Positions 35,742 to 44,195 of a stretch of 64,000 bases of DNA are shown here, piece by piece (position 1 is the stretch's first letter; the number at the start of each line of letters is the position of its first letter). Source of the stretch: Chitinophagaceae bacterium (GTDB taxonomy: Bacteria > Bacteroidota > Bacteroidia > Chitinophagales > Chitinophagaceae). The notes under the pieces were generated by a model. That model had not been told where the DNA came from. It saw only the letters and a program-made list of their open reading frames with translations, and made no database searches. Position numbers and translations under genes: made by a program. The stretch lies in NCBI GenBank assembly GCA_023251255.1, contig JAHEZD010000001.1, positions 183,279 to 247,278 on the forward strand. The letters run 5' to 3'.

Positions 35742-36401
35742 TTACATATTCAGGTAAGACATTAGGTGATTATAGTTCTCCTTCAATTCATTGGTGAATT
35801 GCTCTTCACCAAAATAATACCTAATCTGGTAATCGTACCGTTGAAAAGTAGCTACAATGTCACTTACTTCCACTTTATTGATTTTGATTGAGACAATTAC
35901 CAAGCCAGTTTCAGTTTCTGTGTAAGTATTCAATTGGGTTATATATGCATCATTGGTTTCTATCAAGCGGCTTATTTCACCAAAAGAAAAATTCCTTTTG
36001 TCAATTTCAAGTATTATCAGCCCCCCGGGCTCTTCAATTCCCAGAAAAGTTGAAACGTTCTGTAATAGTGAAACTAATGTTATTGCCCCTAACAGCTCTT
36101 GGTTTTCATTCACAACTGCTACTAATGAAAGCTGGTCCTGAGAAGCAATTTTTACAGCCGACAAAAAATATTCCTTGCCTTTTACGGAAGTCTTTATCAA
36201 CTGATTTTCCAAAGAAGAAAGAAATGCGTTTTCATCGGCATCAAGAAGGTCATCCTTGCTCACAAGACCCGCAAATTTTTCTTCGCCTAAAACTGGCAAG
36301 TGCTGTACATCGTAATCTTCCATTAACTGCAAAGCAAATGAGACCCTATCAAAAAGGTTGATTGCAGGATAATGGGTATTGATTAATTGAGATGCTAACA
36401 T
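35742..36401 (-). CDS. CBS-domain protein
   Basis: A 219-residue cytoplasmic protein with a CBS pair at residues 1-125 (MLASQLINTHYPAINLFDRVSFALQLMED... HLPVLGEEKFAGLVSKDDLLD... LGAITLVSLLQ) and a C-terminal ACT-like region (about 130-200). CBS pairs bind adenine nucleotides and usually sense energy or NAD(P) state; its partner is unknown. It begins the cluster that contains nadK. I prefer the ATG at 36401, where relatives begin (MLAS), over a TTG at 36431. Confidence 0.88.
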   Translation of the reverse strand: MLASQLINTHYPAINLFDRVSFALQLMEDYDVQHLPVLGEEKFAGLVSKDDLLDADENAFLSSLENQLIKTSVKGKEYFLSAVKIASQDQLSLVAVVNENQELLGAITLVSLLQNVSTFLGIEEPGGLIILEIDKRNFSFGEISRLIETNDAYITQLNTYTETETGLVIVSIKINKVEVSDIVATFQRYDYQIRYYFGEEQFTNELKENYNHLMSYLNM

Positions 36402-36467
36402 TATTCGTTTGCTGATTTCAATATCAGACAATCAAAGCTACGCAAGTGTTGCAGTAGTGGATTGCTT

Positions 36468-37220
36468 TTATTTGGTTAAAAAAGTACCAAGGATTTTATT
36501 GAATTCTACTGGCTGTTCCATCATTGGGGCATGGCCGCACTGGTCTATAAAATGGAGTTCGCTATTGGGTATAAGTTTGTTGAATTCCTTTGCTACAAAA
36601 GGTGGCGTAATTGTGTCGTTATTTCCCCAAATCAAACAAGTTGGCTGCTTTATGCCATTCAATTCTTCGCCAAGATTGTTACGAATGGCACTTTTGGCCA
36701 AGGCAATAATCTTGATGACCTTTATTCTGTTATTGGTTATTTCGAAAACTTCGTCCACTAGTTCTTTAGTCGCCATTTCTGGGTTATGAAAAGTAAGTTC
36801 TGTTTTCTTGCGAATATATTCCCTATCACCACGCTTTGGATAACTGTCTCCCATACCATTTTCGAAAAGGCCGCTGCTGCCAGTTAGGGTCAGTGATTTT
36901 ATTCTTTCTGGTTGTTTCAGCACATGTACCAAGGCCACATGGCCACCCAAAGAATTTCCGAGTAGATGTATGTTATTATATCCCCTCAGTTCAATAAATT
37001 TTTGAACATGCTTTTGAAGCCCACCCACCGATGTGTGAAATATATCAAGGTCAAATAATGGGAGCATGGGTACAATAACCTTGTGTGTTTTCCTGAAATG
37101 CTCAATCAAATCTGCAAAGTTGCTCAATGCGCCAAACAATCCATGAAGTAACATTAACGGTTCCCCTTCCCCTTCTTCGAGATACTTGAATTTATCCTGT
37201 TGTTTTATTTCGTAGTTCAT
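36468..37220 (-). CDS. Alpha/beta hydrolase
   Basis: A 250-residue hydrolase with the oxyanion region LLHGLFGALSNF, the nucleophile elbow LLGNSLGGHVAL (Ser at about 102), a catalytic Asp near WGNNDTITP, and the catalytic His in IDQCGHAPMMEQP. Substrate unknown; in Bacteroidota a hydrolase like this commonly lies beside the CBS/nadK genes. The ATG at 37220 is used because residues before it are not family-like. Same strand as the CBS gene, 66 bp before it. Confidence 0.9.
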   Translation of the reverse strand: MNYEIKQQDKFKYLEEGEGEPLMLLHGLFGALSNFADLIEHFRKTHKVIVPMLPLFDLDIFHTSVGGLQKHVQKFIELRGYNNIHLLGNSLGGHVALVHVLKQPERIKSLTLTGSSGLFENGMGDSYPKRGDREYIRKKTELTFHNPEMATKELVDEVFEITNNRIKVIKIIALAKSAIRNNLGEELNGIKQPTCLIWGNNDTITPPFVAKEFNKLIPNSELHFIDQCGHAPMMEQPVEFNKILGTFLTK

Positions 37221-37380
37221 TCGTTGTTTTCTTATGCAAACAGTAATCGATTGGAGCAAATAAAGGGAAAATCAATTAATAATTACATGATTCAAATACA
37301 TCTTTACTTAAAAATATTGCTACCATCCGCAAGTTATTGTTTTTAAAGATAAAAAACTTCCGGTTTGGGCAATTGGCAAA

Positions 37381-37917
37381 TTACTTGGCCTGTATGTTTA
37401 CTGCAGTAAAAAAACTATCCAACTGAGCAAACATATTTTTGAACAGAGGAATGATCATTCCAAAACCATTAATGGCTTTTGGCCCCCAAGGCTTGATAAA
37501 AGGATAGAACCGGGATTCGCTAACCGTCGATGGTTTGATCAAATTTATTTTCTCAGTAAAAAAAAGCAGTATGCTCAAAACAGTAATGTAAAGTGCTGCA
37601 TAAAGGAGGATACCCCCTATTTTATTGATCCATCCGATCATTGCAAATTCAACGGAACGCTGTACCATATTGGCTCCTAGCCTTACCAATACTATTACAC
37701 CCAGCATTACCAAAGCAAAAGAAAGAATAGGCAGCCATGCCATACTAATGTTTGTGCTATCATGTAACCAATTTGCCACAATGGTACTTAGTTTCATAGC
37801 TGCTGCAAGACCAATGATGATGGCTACAAAAGAAAAAACAGCTACTATTAGGCCCCTGCTATAACCTTTGATAGCAGCCATTATTAACAAAATGACAAAA
37901 ATGGAATCAATTACCAT
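37381..37917 (-). CDS. CvpA-family membrane protein
   Basis: A 178-residue protein with four hydrophobic helices (about 5-25, 28-50, 63-85, 104-125) and the N-terminal MVIDSIFVILLIMAAIKGYSRGL pattern of the CvpA family (colicin V production protein-like). It probably affects envelope integrity or secretion, but the molecular function is not established. Start is the ATG at 37917; a longer frame adds non-hydrophobic residues that do not fit. Confidence 0.85.
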   Translation of the reverse strand: MVIDSIFVILLIMAAIKGYSRGLIVAVFSFVAIIIGLAAAMKLSTIVANWLHDSTNISMAWLPILSFALVMLGVIVLVRLGANMVQRSVEFAMIGWINKIGGILLYAALYITVLSILLFFTEKINLIKPSTVSESRFYPFIKPWGPKAINGFGMIIPLFKNMFAQLDSFFTAVNIQAK

Positions 37918-37997
37918 AAACGAAGTTTCAAAAAGACAAATTCCAAATCCCAACGAAGACTTATTGGAATTTGGAATATTATATAGGAACTTATAAA

Positions 37998-38450
37998 CTA
38001 TTTGCTCAATAACTCCTTTACGGCAGCGCTGATTGCTTTACCATCTGTTTTTCCAGCCAATTGCTTGGTGGCTACACCCATTACCTTGCCCATATCGGCA
38101 GGGGAAGTGGCTCCAACTTCTGCAATGATTGCAGCCACAGCTTCCTTCAGTTCAACCTCACTGAATTGTTTTGGAAGGAATTTTTCTATTACGGCAATTT
38201 CTTCTGCTTCTGTTTTGGCCAGATCGGGGCGGTTTTGTTGGGTATAAATTTCGAGACTATCCTTACGTTGCTTGACTAAACGCTGCAGCAGTTTCAGTTC
38301 GCCATCTTCAGAAATTACACCACCGGCCCCTGGCTCTGTCTTGGCTTTGATGATTTCAGCTTTAATGGCACGCAAGCCACGCACTCCAGCTTCATCTTTG
38401 GCTTTCATGGCTTCTTTCATTTCGTTCATTACTTGTGTTTCTAAACTCAT
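37998..38450 (-). CDS. GatB/YqeY-domain protein
   Basis: A 150-residue protein with the YqeY signature: MSLETQVMNEMKEAMKAKDEAGVRGLRAIKAEI, LQRLVKQRKDSLEIYTQQNRPDLA, EEIAVIEKFLPKQ and a C-terminal DMGKVMGVATKQLAGKTDGKAIS resembling the tRNA-binding tail of GatB. The role of the stand-alone family is not known; relatives of the tail bind tRNA in amidotransferases. It lies between the GldC and CvpA genes on the same strand. Confidence 0.92.
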   Translation of the reverse strand: MSLETQVMNEMKEAMKAKDEAGVRGLRAIKAEIIKAKTEPGAGGVISEDGELKLLQRLVKQRKDSLEIYTQQNRPDLAKTEAEEIAVIEKFLPKQFSEVELKEAVAAIIAEVGATSPADMGKVMGVATKQLAGKTDGKAISAAVKELLSK

Positions 38451-38504
38451 TGCAAAAGATTTATTGGTTTATTAGTTATTGGCCCTCTATTCATATTTCA
38501 GCAA

Positions 38505-38852
38505 CTATACTTTATTTTCCTTCATTTGTTCGTCCCTGAATTTCTGGTAAAAATCCTTGGCAAATTTTTTCATGTCTTTTACCAATTCATGGTGGTGTGT
38601 GGCCCTATCATAAGTGTCCGCCATCCCCATAAAAGTTTGGTAGAAAAAATCGGCCATTTCATCAACCATCATGTCTTTTGTCCAAAGATCTATACGTAAG
38701 GCACTTTTATCGGCACCGTCCCAAAAAGAAAGCATCATGGCTTTTGCCTGCTGCGTATTATCGGCGGTACTGTTATCTGCTGTCCAAGTAAGTTGTTGTG
38801 GTATTTTGTCATTGTCCAAATGAACGTCAATCGCAATAGTTGATGTATGCAT
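38505..38852 (-). CDS. gldC: Gliding motility protein GldC
   Basis: A 115-residue cytoplasmic protein matching GldC: IAIDVHLDNDKIPQQLTW, KAMMLSFWDGADKSALRIDLWTKDMMVDEM, FFYQTFMGMADTYDRATH and MKKFAKDFYQKFRDEQMKE. GldC is needed for normal gliding in Flavobacterium but has no known enzymatic role; many non-gliding Bacteroidota keep it. A -7 box TACATTTG lies at 38876-38883 on the minus strand, about 24 nt upstream. gldB is not adjacent. Confidence 0.9.
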   Translation of the reverse strand: MHTSTIAIDVHLDNDKIPQQLTWTADNSTADNTQQAKAMMLSFWDGADKSALRIDLWTKDMMVDEMADFFYQTFMGMADTYDRATHHHELVKDMKKFAKDFYQKFRDEQMKENKV

Positions 38853-38889
38853 AAATTAGTTGTGAAAATGAGCAACAAATGTAAGAGAG

Positions 38890-39999
38890 TTATTTTGATG
38901 CTGTTGCTTCAATGATTTCCATGAGTTTTTCACTAGATTGTTCCCATGAAAATTTCTTAGCTTGAACCTGTCCTTTTTGAATAAGTTGGCCCCGTAAAGT
39001 TTCATCCCTATAAAGGGTTTTCAGTTGGTCGGCTATCTCGTCCACTTCATTGGGGTCAGTATACAATACAGCACCGCCAACAATTTCGGAAAACGCAGAT
39101 TTGTTGCTTGTAATAATAGGAACAGCCAATTGCATTGCTTCTACGAGAGGTAAGCCAATGCCTTTATAAATAGATGTATAGACCAAAGCGTACGCAGCAG
39201 CCATGAGTCTTGCATATTGGTCATCTGGTAAATAGCCAAGCATTGCCACATCATCCCGGTATTTGTAGGTGTTCAATTTTATCATAAATCCAGGATCAAT
39301 TTCCCCGGTGACCAATAGCTTCATGCTACTTTGCTGCCATTTTTTTAAGATGGAGAATGCTTTCAAGACATTCATCAGGTTATTTTGTGGCTGGGTTCCC
39401 CCTATAAACAAAAAATATTCCCTGCCTTCTGCATATCCATCTTTTATAGTCTGCCTTTGTTCAAATTGGATTCGACTGGAATTTTTATGGGCCGCAGGAA
39501 GAATAGCTGTAATTTTTTCTGCTGAAATTTTATATTGGTCAACAATTTCCTGTTTAACAGATGCGCTTGGTGTAACAATATGTTTTGCTTTGACCATGAA
39601 CCTTTTCTGAAAAATCCTATGAAATAACAATCCGGATTTTGAAAACGATGCTGGCTGATGGACAAATGCCAAATCCTTTACAACCAATACTTGGGGGATT
39701 TTAGAGGTAAGGCTGCAAATATTGCCAAAATTGATTATGATAGCTGCATTGAGTTTTTTGGTTGCTCTTGAAAGTTTTATATCATACCAATATTTAAGGC
39801 TGGTATTGCCTTTAATAAGGGGAGGCAGCACTATTGTTTTTGCATCAATATGAAAATGGGTGAGTGACTTGTCTGAAAAGAACAAAAACTCATGTTGGGG
39901 ATTCATTTGAACAAGCCCTTGTACTAATGCATTGGTATAATATTCGAAACTACCCCATTCATCTTTTGCTAAACACCCTATGTTTATTACTATACGCAT
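38890..39999 (-). CDS. Glycosyltransferase family 4 (GT1-type domain)
   Basis: A 369-residue GT-B fold enzyme. It has an N-terminal acceptor domain (INIGCLAKDEWGSFEYYTNALVQGL) and a C-terminal GT1 domain with FLFIGGTQPQNNLMNVLKAF, LLVTGEIDPG, VAMLGYLPDDQYARLMAAA, and the donor-binding SIYKGIGLPLVEAMQLAVPIITS. The EX7E-like SIYKGIGLPLVE retains the second Glu. The sugar and acceptor are unknown; envelope polysaccharide is likely. A -7 box TACTTTTG at 40007-40014 ends 7 nt before the ATG. Confidence 0.88.
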   Translation of the reverse strand: MRIVINIGCLAKDEWGSFEYYTNALVQGLVQMNPQHEFLFFSDKSLTHFHIDAKTIVLPPLIKGNTSLKYWYDIKLSRATKKLNAAIIINFGNICSLTSKIPQVLVVKDLAFVHQPASFSKSGLLFHRIFQKRFMVKAKHIVTPSASVKQEIVDQYKISAEKITAILPAAHKNSSRIQFEQRQTIKDGYAEGREYFLFIGGTQPQNNLMNVLKAFSILKKWQQSSMKLLVTGEIDPGFMIKLNTYKYRDDVAMLGYLPDDQYARLMAAAYALVYTSIYKGIGLPLVEAMQLAVPIITSNKSAFSEIVGGAVLYTDPNEVDEIADQLKTLYRDETLRGQLIQKGQVQAKKFSWEQSSEKLMEIIEATASK

Positions 40000-40096
40000 A
40001 AGTATGCAAAAGTAATAGCAGCTATTTAACCGATTTTAAAAACAATTTAAGTAGGCGCTTAAAATTTGAAGGAATAAAGCGTATTAATTTCACGCC

Positions 40097-41221
40097 ATGA
40101 TCAAGCAACTAATTCTTACTACTTGCCTATTGGCAGGTTTGACCACTATTTATGCATCCGATTCGCTGTCGGTAGTAATGAACAGTACCCGTTTTCAAAA
40201 AGGAGATACCATTAGTTTCGACTGCATTTACCGGTACACCGAAAAAAAGAATGCAGCTTCTACATTGAATGTTTGGATTGAAGACATCCAAAAAAACAAG
40301 AAATGGCAATATCGGTATCCATTGGTTAATGGAACCATTTCTGCCAATCTAATTATTAGTAATGACTTGCCAGATGGGAAGTATGCCATGAATTTTGTGG
40401 TGCAGAACCAGTTTTTTGGCATCACTGGAAAGATAAGGGACTATAATCCCAAAACAAAAGGGTTGATTTATTTGATGCTTACTAAAGACAAGTCAAGTTA
40501 TTTGGACAACTTGGTGCCTAACGATAATGGTAGTTTCCGCTTGCCAAGGTTGCAGTTTGCAGATTCTGCCAGGTTTGTTTTTTCACAGGTTGGCAAGAAA
40601 AGAGGTGACTTGTTCATTGATATCGTAACTCCGTTGGATTCAACCTTCACACCTGCAATCATCAATACCCAGGTAATCACAGTAGGTAACCCGACTTTTT
40701 TAACTGCAGCAGATACAACAAGGCCATACCATTTCAATGAAGACATTTTCAAGAAACCATTTACATTAACTGGAGTTACAGTTAAAGCGATTAAGAAGAA
40801 AAAGGTTCAACAGTTTGATGAGGAATACAGTACTGGACTTTTTAGTGGTGGGGATGCAAGGATTTTTGATGGGATTGATGGAAATGAAATAGCCAGTGCT
40901 ACAGATATCTTTAATTTTTTGCAGGGGCGCGTTGCTGGCTTAACAATTGGTCATAATGAAGAAGGTGGCCTTAACATAACCTGGAGAGGAAACCATGTAG
41001 CGGTTTACTTGGATGAATTTAAATTGGATGCGGATGACCCATCTTATATTAACCCAGCAGATGTGGCCATGATAAAAATTTTTCCACCCAATGGTGGCGG
41101 ACCAACCAATGGTGGTGCTATAGCCATTTATACAAAAAGAGGGGTTTATGCTGATACAGGTTCAAGGCGGTATTTTTTTATAGTGAAAGGATTTACTCCT
41201 GCTGAAAGTATTTGGAAGTAA
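40097..41221 (+). CDS. Secreted protein with a TonB-receptor plug-like domain but no barrel
   Basis: A 374-residue protein with a signal peptide (MIKQLILTTCLLAGLTTIYA). Its first domain is all-beta and resembles macroglobulin MG2-type domains (about 20-130, DSLSVVMNSTRFQKGDTISFDC...). The last 120 residues resemble the plug domain of TonB-dependent receptors (IASATDIFNFLQGRVAGLTI ... VAVYLDEFKLDADDPSYINPADVAMIKIFPPNGGGPTNGGAIAIYTKRG). The plug signature is clear, but the protein ends 20 residues later, with no 22-strand barrel. The stop is followed directly by a perfect terminator, so this is not a truncation within the window. Function unknown. Confidence 0.7.
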   Translation: MIKQLILTTCLLAGLTTIYASDSLSVVMNSTRFQKGDTISFDCIYRYTEKKNAASTLNVWIEDIQKNKKWQYRYPLVNGTISANLIISNDLPDGKYAMNFVVQNQFFGITGKIRDYNPKTKGLIYLMLTKDKSSYLDNLVPNDNGSFRLPRLQFADSARFVFSQVGKKRGDLFIDIVTPLDSTFTPAIINTQVITVGNPTFLTAADTTRPYHFNEDIFKKPFTLTGVTVKAIKKKKVQQFDEEYSTGLFSGGDARIFDGIDGNEIASATDIFNFLQGRVAGLTIGHNEEGGLNITWRGNHVAVYLDEFKLDADDPSYINPADVAMIKIFPPNGGGPTNGGAIAIYTKRGVYADTGSRRYFFIVKGFTPAESIWK

Positions 41222-41267
41222 GCTAAAAGGGAGGGCCGAAACCACAGTTTCGGCCCTCCCTTTTAGC
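41222..41267. terminator. Very stable terminator hairpin
   Basis: Perfect 21-bp stem (41222-41242 with 41247-41267), loop CACA. It starts on the base after the stop codon of the plug-like gene. The arm ends carry A-runs and T-runs in both directions. Confidence 0.9.
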
Positions 41268-41358
41268 TCGATTTTATGGCAATCGTATAAATTGCGTGGC
41301 AATTCGATAGACTACACCATGAAGCTTATATTTATTCATTAAGAAACACTGAATTCTC

Positions 41359-42432
41359 TTACAACTTCTCATATAAAGTTCTCAACTTCTCCCTTGTCAT
41401 AATGTTTTCCCAGTTTTTCCCCAAAGCATTTTCCCACAGTGGTTTCATGCCGAGGCTCACATTTATCATGGCATCAAATTGTTCATCGGTTAGGTTGGAA
41501 CAAATACCTTGGGGAATATCAATATTGTTTTCCTTTACCATTTGCTTGAACTCTTTCACACCTTCTGGATAATATTCTTCAATATGGTTCATTACTATGC
41601 AATTGCCAACACCGTGCTTTGTTCCCAATAAGAAACTTAGACCATAGCTAACAGCATGGGCCACACCTACCTGGCTGTAAGCAATACTCATTCCTCCAGC
41701 ATATGAAGCCATCATGAGTTTATCATCCTTATCATCTGTCCAAGGGGTATTGCCGAGAAAAACTTTACGACAAAGTTCCAATGCTTTCTCTCCATAACTT
41801 TTGCTGAACTCATTCAAGAAAGTGCCTTCCAAACTTTCTATACAGTGGATGTAGCAATCCATTCCAGTATAGAAACGCTGGTTGACTGGGGCATCTTTGC
41901 ATAACTCGGGATCCAATACAATTTGATTGAATGGAGTGAAGTCGGAATTCATTCCTAGTTTTCTTGTTGGGCCTGTAAGTACTGTGGTCCTTGAAACCTC
42001 TGCACCGGTGCCACTCAACGTTGGTATGCCCACTTTATAAACGCCCGCTTGTTTTACCAAGTCCCAACCTTGATAATCTGCACTACTACCTGGATTGTTC
42101 ATCATTAGGGCAACAGCTTTTGCAAGGTCCATCGCACTGCCTCCACCAATACCAATAATGCCACTGACTTTTCCAAACTCATCTTTCAATTGCTGTGCAA
42201 GTGCATCTACCTGTTTGGTTTTTGGCTCATGGGTAACATCTACAAAAATGATTTTATCAATTCCACGAAGAGGAATGCGGTTGGCCAGTTCCTTGCCTTC
42301 AAAAAAATGGTCCAACAAAAATATCATGGGCAATTGACCTTTGCGTTGAGGGGCCAATATTTCATCTAACTGGTTGAAGCTTCCCCTGCCATAAACTACA
42401 TAATCCACCATCTTAAAATTCCTGAACTGCAT
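41359..42432 (-). CDS. kdnB: Iron-containing alcohol dehydrogenase similar to KdnB (Kdo 8-oxidase)
   Basis: A 357-residue group III metal alcohol dehydrogenase: GIGGGSAMDLAKAVALM, GTGAEVSRT, and metal ligands in TGMDCYIHCIES, GVAHAVSYGLSF and TKHGVGNCIV. From memory the whole chain resembles KdnB of Shewanella, which oxidises C8 of 3-deoxy-D-manno-octulosonate on the way to 8-amino-Kdo (QGWDLVKQ, GMDCYIHCIESLEGTFLNEFSKSY, MMASYAGGMSIAYSQVG). The partner aminotransferase KdnA is not in the window. The ATG at 42432 aligns with KdnB; a GTG lies at 42450. The symbol is tentative. Confidence 0.75.
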   Translation of the reverse strand: MQFRNFKMVDYVVYGRGSFNQLDEILAPQRKGQLPMIFLLDHFFEGKELANRIPLRGIDKIIFVDVTHEPKTKQVDALAQQLKDEFGKVSGIIGIGGGSAMDLAKAVALMMNNPGSSADYQGWDLVKQAGVYKVGIPTLSGTGAEVSRTTVLTGPTRKLGMNSDFTPFNQIVLDPELCKDAPVNQRFYTGMDCYIHCIESLEGTFLNEFSKSYGEKALELCRKVFLGNTPWTDDKDDKLMMASYAGGMSIAYSQVGVAHAVSYGLSFLLGTKHGVGNCIVMNHIEEYYPEGVKEFKQMVKENNIDIPQGICSNLTDEQFDAMINVSLGMKPLWENALGKNWENIMTREKLRTLYEKL

Positions 42433-42557
42433 AGTAAAAAATTGAGCCACGAATTTCAGGCAATTGCTTGAATTAGAATAATTGTTTTTGGGTTGTCAAC
42501 AAGGATGTAAATCGACCTTCATCTGTGTTTTACATACTTGCATCCCATGGTGTTGTT

Positions 42558-43025
42558 CTATTTTGTACTATCTGCTTTATAAACATCTGGATTGTGGTAC
42601 TGCATGAAACGTTCTTTTTGTTCATCACCAAATCTTGTCCAGCCAAACTGTTCATATAAAGTATGTGCATCCTTTGTGCCCAAAAGCCACCTTCTCAATC
42701 CTTGAAGATGCCGATGTGCATGAATTGTTTGCATCAACCATTTTGATAAGCCCTTGCCGCGATGTTCTGGGAGTATAAAAACATCGGCTAGATACGCAAA
42801 CGTTGCTTTATCTGTAACCAGCCTTGCAAAACCAACTTGCTTATTAGCAGTATACAATCCAAAACACAAAGAATTGTTTATTGATTTCCTTACTACTTCC
42901 AGTGGAATGTCTTTTGCCCAATAAGATTCCTTTGAAAGGTATTGATGTACCACAAGAATATCAATTTTTGAGGGGTCATCACTTATTAGGTAGCTATCTT
43001 TTACTACTTCGGAATTATTGTTCAT
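42558..43025 (-). CDS. GNAT-family N-acetyltransferase
   Basis: A 155-residue acetyltransferase with the acetyl-CoA pyrophosphate loop in FILPEHRGKGLSKWLMQTI (R/QxxGxG/A) and a C-terminal LGTKDAHTLYEQFGWTRF typical of GNAT proteins. The N-terminus contains SYWAKDIPLEVVRKSINNS. The substrate cannot be told from sequence. It overlaps the end of the upstream pseudouridine synthase gene by 11 bp and is likely cotranscribed. Confidence 0.88.
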   Translation of the reverse strand: MNNNSEVVKDSYLISDDPSKIDILVVHQYLSKESYWAKDIPLEVVRKSINNSLCFGLYTANKQVGFARLVTDKATFAYLADVFILPEHRGKGLSKWLMQTIHAHRHLQGLRRWLLGTKDAHTLYEQFGWTRFGDEQKERFMQYHNPDVYKADSTK

Positions 43026-43605
43026 TAAACAGCATTTTATAAATGTCTTTCTTGGAAAGTTCTTTTATTTCACCGGGCTGCATGGGGCCAATTACGATGG
43101 ATTCAATCCTGTAACGGATCAATCGCAACGTTGCAAAGCCAACTTTGGCCGTCATCTTCCTTACTTGCCTGTTTTTCCCCTCAGTTAAAATGAGGCTTAT
43201 CCATGGTGCGGGTATTTCTTTCCTGAACCTTATTGGAGGGTTTCTTATCGGAACAGTAGGTTCTTTATCAAACAGCTTTGCCATGATTTTTTTTGTTCGA
43301 TAATTTTTTCCGTCCACGTTTATCACTACACCATTTGATAATTCATCTATGGCTTCTTTTGTGATGTTGCCATCAACCTGCACATAGTATTCCCTCTCAT
43401 GAGCAAACATGGGATTCAGCAAACGATGATTGAGTTGCTTGTCATTGGTTAGTATCAATAAACCTTCACTATCATAATCCAGTCTTCCTACAGGATAAAC
43501 ATCTTTAGGCACATCAAAAAAATCAGCAAGCGTTTGCTTGCTCCCTTCTTTGGAGAATTGGGAGAGCGTTAAGTATGGTTTATAAATGATGAAGTATCGA
43601 TGCAT
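43015..43605 (-). CDS. RsuA/RluE-type pseudouridine synthase
   Basis: A 196-residue rRNA pseudouridine synthase without the S4 domain. It has YPVGRLDYDSEGLLILTND (catalytic Asp in GRLDYDSEGL), LLNPMFAHEREYYVQV, and the C-terminal LILTEGKNRQVRKMTAKVGF and LRLIRYRIESI. Absence of an S4 domain and length resemble RluE, which modifies 23S rRNA; the target is inferred. The ATG at 43605 is chosen because family similarity starts with MHRYFIIYKPY. A terminator-like hairpin with a T-run lies about 20 bp upstream. Confidence 0.9.
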   Translation of the reverse strand: MHRYFIIYKPYLTLSQFSKEGSKQTLADFFDVPKDVYPVGRLDYDSEGLLILTNDKQLNHRLLNPMFAHEREYYVQVDGNITKEAIDELSNGVVINVDGKNYRTKKIMAKLFDKEPTVPIRNPPIRFRKEIPAPWISLILTEGKNRQVRKMTAKVGFATLRLIRYRIESIVIGPMQPGEIKELSKKDIYKMLFNEQ

Positions 43606-43623
43606 AATAACAACATAAAACAA

Positions 43624-43690
43624 AAAGCCCCACCGAGGTGGGACTTTGTATATGGATGGGTTAGTAAGTACTGGGAACCAAATTCCCATC
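43624..43690 (-). promoter_or_regulatory. Terminator-like hairpin with two competing upstream helices before the RsuA-type gene
   Basis: On the minus strand, AAAGTCCCACC pairs with GGTGGGGCTTT (43624-43647), followed by TTTTTG, a rho-independent terminator shape ending about 18 nt before the RsuA-type ATG. Just upstream, GATGGG can pair with CCCATC (43685-43690 with 43655-43660), while GGGAA can pair with TTCCC (43683-43687 with 43673-43677). The two helices share bases and exclude each other. It could end an upstream small RNA or act as an attenuator. No known riboswitch class is recognised. Confidence 0.45.
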
Positions 43691-44195
43691 ACAATATTAA
43701 AAAGAGTTTCTGCTGCAACAAAAAAAAGTTGCGGTTATTTTATTCACATTTTTTTGCGGAGTGTGGATTTAGCTATAAGCACTTGGCTGCTGTATGTACA
43801 TCGTCTTCATGATTGTATATACTACTGATCAGTGTATTGATAAATCAAATCCTTTTGAAACATTGATGAATAAAGAGCTTCAAGGATTGTGGTTTATAAT
43901 GACTGTTGCGCAAGATGATGTTTGTTGCTCATGAGCATTGCTCTTAAGTTGATTAATACGAAGTTTGAACAGCCGAAACTACATTCGAAAAAAAAGTTCG
44001 GATAATGCTAAATAAAAGAAGAAATAGCAACTCAATAGCAGCATTAATGATGATGTGGATTATTGTGCGCTACAGTTTTTTCCAACAGTTCATCAGCATG
44101 AAATAAAACATGATTAATGTTTTAGGCAAAGGCAAAGCATATAAGTTGTGTTCATCCTTATGTGTGTATGGTTAACTTCGTTTAAAATTATTGCC
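43691..44195. other. Gene-free stretch between the RsuA-type gene and the LpxD-like gene
   Basis: About 505 bp, A/T-rich, without a convincing coding frame on either strand (only short frames with unusual composition). It contains a 12-bp palindrome TGCTCATGAGCA (43926-43937). I saw no tRNA. It would be the leader or source of any RNA ending at the hairpin at 43624, and the promoter region of the LpxD-like gene on the plus strand. Confidence 0.5.

Noticed and set aside
43600-43828. Short plus-strand frames upstream of the RsuA-type gene
   Set aside because: Low complexity, overlapping in two frames, and covering a hairpin structure; not credible genes.
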